From Nitrospiraceae bacterium (GTDB lineage Bacteria > Nitrospirota > Thermodesulfovibrionia > UBA6902): a stretch of DNA of 64,000 nucleotides. Positions 59,288 to 64,000 of this stretch are shown piece after piece; position 1 is the stretch's first letter; each line of letters opens with the position of its first letter. The notes below the pieces were generated by a model. The model saw only the letters and a list, made by a program, of their open reading frames with translations. It had not been told where the DNA came from and made no database searches. Both the position numbers and the translations under genes were made by a program. The stretch spans positions 1 through 64,000 of the forward strand of contig QZIL01000064.1 of NCBI GenBank assembly GCA_003599025.1, written 5' to 3'.

Positions 59288-60880
59288 GTGGACGAAGAAT
59301 ATAAGATGATTTTCAGCAAAATGGCACCGTTAGCTATATGTAATGCTATGGGCCAGGGCATCAGTATTACTGATACTGAATTCTCAATTCTCTATCAGAA
59401 CGATAAGCTCAAGGCGATCTTCGGTAATCATGAGGGGGAGAAGTGTTATACCGCTTACGCAAAGAGGGACCATGTATGCGATAATTGCCCGCTGGCGCTA
59501 TCATTAAAAGACAGAGGTGTTCATACTGCTGAATTGGCCATAAGCAGGGGAGCAGAACATTCATATTTCGATATTACAGCTTCCACTTTTATAGTGAAAA
59601 CTGGTGAGATCATGGCAGGGATGGAAATATTCAGGGATATTACCGGCCAAAAACACATGGAAGCCAGTCTCCGCGAAAGTGAAGAACATTTCAGGGCCAT
59701 CTTTGAAAGTTCCCTGGTCGGGATAGTATTTGCTGACTCAGAAGGCAGATTTATTCAGACAAATCCGGCATTTCAGAAAATGGTCGGTTTTTCAGAGGAA
59801 GAACTGTCAGAGGGATTCATTCATATCACACACCCGGATGATGCAAAAGAAAGCCTCAAGCTTTTTCAGGACACGGTCAGCGGTAAATCTGTTTTTTTCA
59901 AGACTGAAAAACGCTATTTCAGAAAAAACGGAACTGTTATGTGGGGGAATATCTCTGTCACTGCAATCAGGGACCGGGAAGGCAAATTCAGGTACAGTAT
60001 AGCAATAATTGAAGATATATCTGAACGGAAAAGGATAGAAGACAAACTCCAGGCCGCTGCTGTCACCGACGAATTGACCGGTCTCTTTAACAGACGCGGT
60101 TTCTTTACTCTTGCTGAACAGCAGGTTAACGTGGCGGACCGTCTTAAGAAAAAGATGTCTCTCCTTTACCTGGACCTTGACAACCTAAAGGTCATAAATG
60201 ACGAACTTGGACACAAAACCGGAGATGAGGCCTTGTGGGATGCAGCAGGAATAATAAAAAACAGCGTCCGGAAGTCTGACATAATTGCGCGTATCGGGGG
60301 GGATGAATTTGCTGTTTTACTGACAGACCTTTCTGCTGCTGATACCGAAGCAACTGTTATCAGTCACCTTCATCGTAATATGGATGAGCACAACAAACAT
60401 TCCGGCCGAAGTTACAAATTATCTTTCAGTATCGGGGCTTCCCGGTTCGACCCTGATAATCCCTGCTCCCTGGACGGACTTCTTACGCAGGCAGACATAC
60501 TGATGTACAGGGAGAAACAGAGTAAATACAAAAACAATACGCCATATGAGACAGTAGAACGACGTAAAAACAAACGCATCACTGCAGAGGGCGCGTGGTC
60601 AGCAGAGATCCAGGGCATTGGAGAAGTCATGATAAGAGATATCAGCATCAGCGGTATATGCCTGCAGACCCCTCAAATGCTTACTGTGAATAAATTTCAA
60701 TATATAAGAAAAATCTGTTGTGGAAACACTAAAACCCCGGCCAAAGGTATCGTTATATGGTCTGCCCCGGAAGATCTATCAGACCCACTGTCCCAATGTC
60801 TTGCAGCCATTAAATTCATCGGACTGGACAACAGAGACAGGCGTGCCCTGGAGAAAATAACAGGAGGTCTTTCTCCATGA
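59288..60880 (+). CDS. PAS-PAS-GGDEF-PilZ protein
   Basis: 530 aa, TDELTGLFNRRGF, IARIGGDEFAVLL (intact GGDEF), C-terminal ERRKNKRITAEGAWSAEI PilZ. Confidence 0.88.
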   Translation: MDEEYKMIFSKMAPLAICNAMGQGISITDTEFSILYQNDKLKAIFGNHEGEKCYTAYAKRDHVCDNCPLALSLKDRGVHTAELAISRGAEHSYFDITASTFIVKTGEIMAGMEIFRDITGQKHMEASLRESEEHFRAIFESSLVGIVFADSEGRFIQTNPAFQKMVGFSEEELSEGFIHITHPDDAKESLKLFQDTVSGKSVFFKTEKRYFRKNGTVMWGNISVTAIRDREGKFRYSIAIIEDISERKRIEDKLQAAAVTDELTGLFNRRGFFTLAEQQVNVADRLKKKMSLLYLDLDNLKVINDELGHKTGDEALWDAAGIIKNSVRKSDIIARIGGDEFAVLLTDLSAADTEATVISHLHRNMDEHNKHSGRSYKLSFSIGASRFDPDNPCSLDGLLTQADILMYREKQSKYKNNTPYETVERRKNKRITAEGAWSAEIQGIGEVMIRDISISGICLQTPQMLTVNKFQYIRKICCGNTKTPAKGIVIWSAPEDLSDPLSQCLAAIKFIGLDNRDRRALEKITGGLSP

Positions 60881-61109
60881 TAGTTTAGTGCTGAATGGTC
60901 CTGATATCACCAGAGGCAAAGAGGTAGCGACTATATTGTATAGAAGAGGACTCCGGTATCGCACTGCCTGTTTCACATGACTCTATACAAGCACATCTTA
61001 TTGTAGTAACATGGAAACTGAGGGGTATCGTGAACATTCATGTAGTTGCAGAGCAAACACCTCTATATATCAGCTGCATAGTTTAAATATAGTTGCAAAG
61101 GCGCTTTAA

Positions 61110-62828
61110 ATGAGTGACAAGAGCAGCAGGAACAAACAGCTCCTCGAAGAAGTGAAAGAGCTGCGCAGGAAGGTCCTGGAACTCCAGGACGCAGATATCA
61201 TACGGAAGCAGGCTGAAAAAAAGAGCCTGGAGTCAGACAGACAATACCGTACGTTATTTGAAAACGCAATTGACGCCATCCTGATTATCGACCAGGCTTC
61301 AGAAAAAATTATCGACTGCAATAATAAAGCCGCTGACATGAGCGGTTATTCTGTCAGAGAGCTCAAGACCATGACTGTTACTGAACTGTATCCTTCGGAA
61401 GAACAGGTCGTCATTTCAAAAATCTTCGGGAAAGTAGCGGAAAGAGGCTCTCTCTCCGGTATTTCCGGGGTCCGACTTCTGAGGAAAGACGGGGTGTTCG
61501 TCCCTGTTGAAATCAATGCAGCAGCCCATGAAATCGGGGGAGAGAACTGCATATGCGGAATGATAAGAGACATAACTCACAGGAAGAAAAATGAAGACAT
61601 GCTCAGAGAAAGTGAAGAAAAGACACGCGCCATGATAGATACGTCACTGGATGCCATTATCATGATGGACGGGAACGGGAGCATTTCTTATTTCAACAGG
61701 GCGGCCGAAAAGATGTTCGGTTTCAGGCAGAAAGAAGCAAAGGGGAAAAAACTGCACGACCTGCTGGTTTCAGGAGATGCCAGGAAGAAATACGAACAAA
61801 ACCTCCCGAAATTTGAGCAGTCAGGCCAGTGCCGGATTATCGGAAAGACACTGGAATTATATGCCTCAAAAAAAGATGGAACGCGGTTCCCTGTGGAAAT
61901 CTCGGTTTCTTCGTTTTATCTTCAGGGGAAGTGGCATTCTGTGGGCGCAATCAGGGACATCACACTTCGCAAAGAGCTGGAAGCAAAACTTCGCGAATTA
62001 TCAAGGACCGATGAATTGACAGGGCTTTTCAACCGTCGCGGTTTTGTTGATCTGTCATCACAACAGTACAAACTCGCAAACCGCAATAAAAGCGCACTGT
62101 ATCTTCTCCTGCTGGAAATTGATGATTTAAGGACCATAAACGAGAAATTCGGACACAAGTCGGGTGACAGGATACTGCAGGACACGGCAAAACTGCTCAG
62201 GGGGACATTCCGTGAATCAGATATTATCTCCCGCATCGGGGGTGATAAATTTTCTGTCCTCCTCATTGCGCCTTCCAGCTCGGACATTGAAAAAACAATC
62301 AACCGTAATATTGAAGACAATCTGAAGACCTACAACAGTCAGAAGGGCATCGTCCATGAACTCTCTTTCAGAACTGGAATCAGCCGCCTGGATCCAGCTG
62401 CTCCATACTCCCTTGACGAACTTATTGGCCACGCCGAGGCCCAGATGAATAAAAACAGGCGGGTGAAACCGGTAATTACGGAGAAGGCAGCAGGAGGCAG
62501 GAGGCAGTACGAACGCTTCACTAACAGCTATACCCTGAAAGGGAAATTCAATATAGAAGGAGATGTGTTTATCAGAAATATAAGTCTCGGCGGAATATGT
62601 CTGAGGACCTCCCGGTTGCTCCCGACTGAGACTGAATATACGATCAGGCTGATGGCCCCTCTTAAAAAGCAGATTACCCTGACCGGGCAGGTATTATGGT
62701 CCACATCAATTAAAGCCAGAAGGGAGGTGCTCTTTCCTGCCTTCGAGTCAGGACTGAAGTTTATTAATGTAAAGAACAGCATGAAAAAATCTCTGCAGAC
62801 GGTTATCTCACGGTTAATGGACTACTAA
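61110..62828 (+). CDS. PAS-PAS-GGDEF(degenerate)-PilZ protein
   Basis: 572 aa, TDELTGLFNRRGF, ISRIGGDKFSVLL (GGDKF), C-terminal PilZ (GGRRQYERFTNSYTLKGKF). Confidence 0.87.
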   Translation: MSDKSSRNKQLLEEVKELRRKVLELQDADIIRKQAEKKSLESDRQYRTLFENAIDAILIIDQASEKIIDCNNKAADMSGYSVRELKTMTVTELYPSEEQVVISKIFGKVAERGSLSGISGVRLLRKDGVFVPVEINAAAHEIGGENCICGMIRDITHRKKNEDMLRESEEKTRAMIDTSLDAIIMMDGNGSISYFNRAAEKMFGFRQKEAKGKKLHDLLVSGDARKKYEQNLPKFEQSGQCRIIGKTLELYASKKDGTRFPVEISVSSFYLQGKWHSVGAIRDITLRKELEAKLRELSRTDELTGLFNRRGFVDLSSQQYKLANRNKSALYLLLLEIDDLRTINEKFGHKSGDRILQDTAKLLRGTFRESDIISRIGGDKFSVLLIAPSSSDIEKTINRNIEDNLKTYNSQKGIVHELSFRTGISRLDPAAPYSLDELIGHAEAQMNKNRRVKPVITEKAAGGRRQYERFTNSYTLKGKFNIEGDVFIRNISLGGICLRTSRLLPTETEYTIRLMAPLKKQITLTGQVLWSTSIKARREVLFPAFESGLKFINVKNSMKKSLQTVISRLMDY

Positions 62829-62908
62829 GCATCAAAAAACATGACCTTCCTGGAGCTTATCTCCCCCTGTTTCAAATTATTAAATTGGCAATCAAATACT
62901 TGAACGCT

Positions 62909-63055
62909 GTCATTCCGGCTTGGGAGCATGCCCCGACTTGTTCGGGGGAATCTTTCCTTCTGATAAGAGGGGTTAGGGGAGTATTTATCTCAATATCCCC
63001 TATATCCCCCTTTTCTAAGGGGGATAAGAACCAGATTCCCGACAAGCGGGAATGA
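62909..63055. repeat. GTCATTCC...GGAATGAC repeat, copy 8, containing a TAAGGGGG repeat
   Basis: gtcattccggcttgggagcatgccccgacttgttcgggggaatc ... tcccccttttctaaggggga ... gattcccgacaagcgggaatgac. Confidence 0.75.
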
Positions 63056-63151
63056 CCAATAGAGGCTTTTGATTACCGATTTAATAGATTAACAATAAAT
63101 ATATGTATCATCTATTCAGTTAAGGGCCTGATAAAATAAATGACAAACAGA

Positions 63152-63937
63152 CTATGTTTTAGAATTCTTGTTTGCATACATCATGGCGTCAGCATCCTCA
63201 AAGGCCAGCTTAAAGTCCCTGGACTGGTCCATGACTGAATAACCGTAACTGAAAGACATGGCATAGTTTTCGCTTCCATATTCTTTATTCCAGTCTTCGA
63301 CACTTCTTCGGATTCTGTTAATCATGCCATTGCCATTTACGTCAGGGGACTCATGTTTGATAATGAGAAACTCGTCACCCCCGTACCGCACTACCAAATC
63401 AGTGTCCCTTACCGACTTTTTGAGGATCAATGCAAATTCTCTCAACACACCATCCCCGTGAATGTGCCCGTACGTATCATTTATATATTTGAATTTGTCC
63501 AGATCGATAACATAAAGGGTCAGGGTCCCTCCGATTCTTCTGATCCTCTTCTGTTCTCTGTTTATTATAATATCTGAATAATTTCTGTTATAAAGACCGG
63601 TAAGTGCGTCATGAAGGGCCAATGATTTGAATTCCTGCTGCCTGGAGCGCAGACTGTGGACGAGTGTAATGAGATGCTCATACACCTCATTTACCGGATC
63701 AAGTAGGACCGCCTCCTGATAAACATCACATTTTGTACAGTTTTCGTACTTGAGGGCAAATTTCCCCCGGGGGATTCCGCCGCACATTGTTCCGGCAATA
63801 AGCCAGCAACGCCCGCACGTGTTCTTATACGCAGGGCATGAAATATTATCGCAGTTTTTCTTTTCCCAGCATTTGACATCAACTTTTTTACCTGCCAGAG
63901 AAAGCCACTGCTTCCAGGAATCCTCACTTTCATCCAA
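63152..63937 (-). CDS. two-CW domain + GGDEF protein
   Basis: 261 aa, KCWEKKNCDNISCPAYKNTCGRCWLIAGTMCGG...YENCTKCDVYQEAV, then HDALTGLYNRNY and VVRYGGDEFLII. Confidence 0.8.
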   Translation of the reverse strand: MDESEDSWKQWLSLAGKKVDVKCWEKKNCDNISCPAYKNTCGRCWLIAGTMCGGIPRGKFALKYENCTKCDVYQEAVLLDPVNEVYEHLITLVHSLRSRQQEFKSLALHDALTGLYNRNYSDIIINREQKRIRRIGGTLTLYVIDLDKFKYINDTYGHIHGDGVLREFALILKKSVRDTDLVVRYGGDEFLIIKHESPDVNGNGMINRIRRSVEDWNKEYGSENYAMSFSYGYSVMDQSRDFKLAFEDADAMMYANKNSKT

Positions 63938-64000
63938 TGAAAGCTCTATAAAACTCCTAAGGTCATCCCTTAGCCGGTCAAATATATCGCCTAAGTCCGC

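Overview
This 64-kb window is mostly ordinary bacterial chromosome. Gene content and repeat style suggest a Nitrospirota- or Deltaproteobacteria-like organism, but that is inference. Housekeeping content: lnt, rpsF-ssb-rpsR, nadB, pyk, a PBP1A, a rpmE/prfA/prmC/murA/hisD/hisG run, copA, corA, murJ, two kup paralogs, a relA/spoT homolog, recJ, secDF-yajC, a [NiFe] hydrogenase operon, xseAB and comM. It also carries a set of c-di-GMP (GGDEF/PilZ) genes. The most interesting signals are: (1) a small gene missing from the ORF track (57165..57389, minus). It is CopZ/BFD-like, and an in-frame TGA falls where a Cys is expected, followed by a hairpin at bacterial SECIS spacing, so it is a candidate selenoprotein. 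(2) An A/T-richer accessory block (26.1-30.9 kb) with a 1181-aa nuclease-like protein that resembles Avs/STAND defence proteins but has no visible P-loop NTPase, convergent with an XRE + ImmA/IrrE pair. (3) Two ~155-bp imperfect palindromes (3533..3686; 50778..50935) whose inner arms are conserved in sequence while the outer arms differ but still pair. (4) A c-di-AMP (ydaO/yuaA) riboswitch upstream of one kup copy only. (5) A Tat-exported [NiFe] hydrogenase small subunit with a CTG start, a terminal CxxCH and an upstream sigma-54 promoter. (6) Palindromic intergenic repeats that have entered coding sequences (prmC, probably copA, the hydrogenase protease) and that surround a DUF559 nuclease gene. 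No CRISPR array or rRNA was seen. All homology calls are from memory of protein families; no searches were run.
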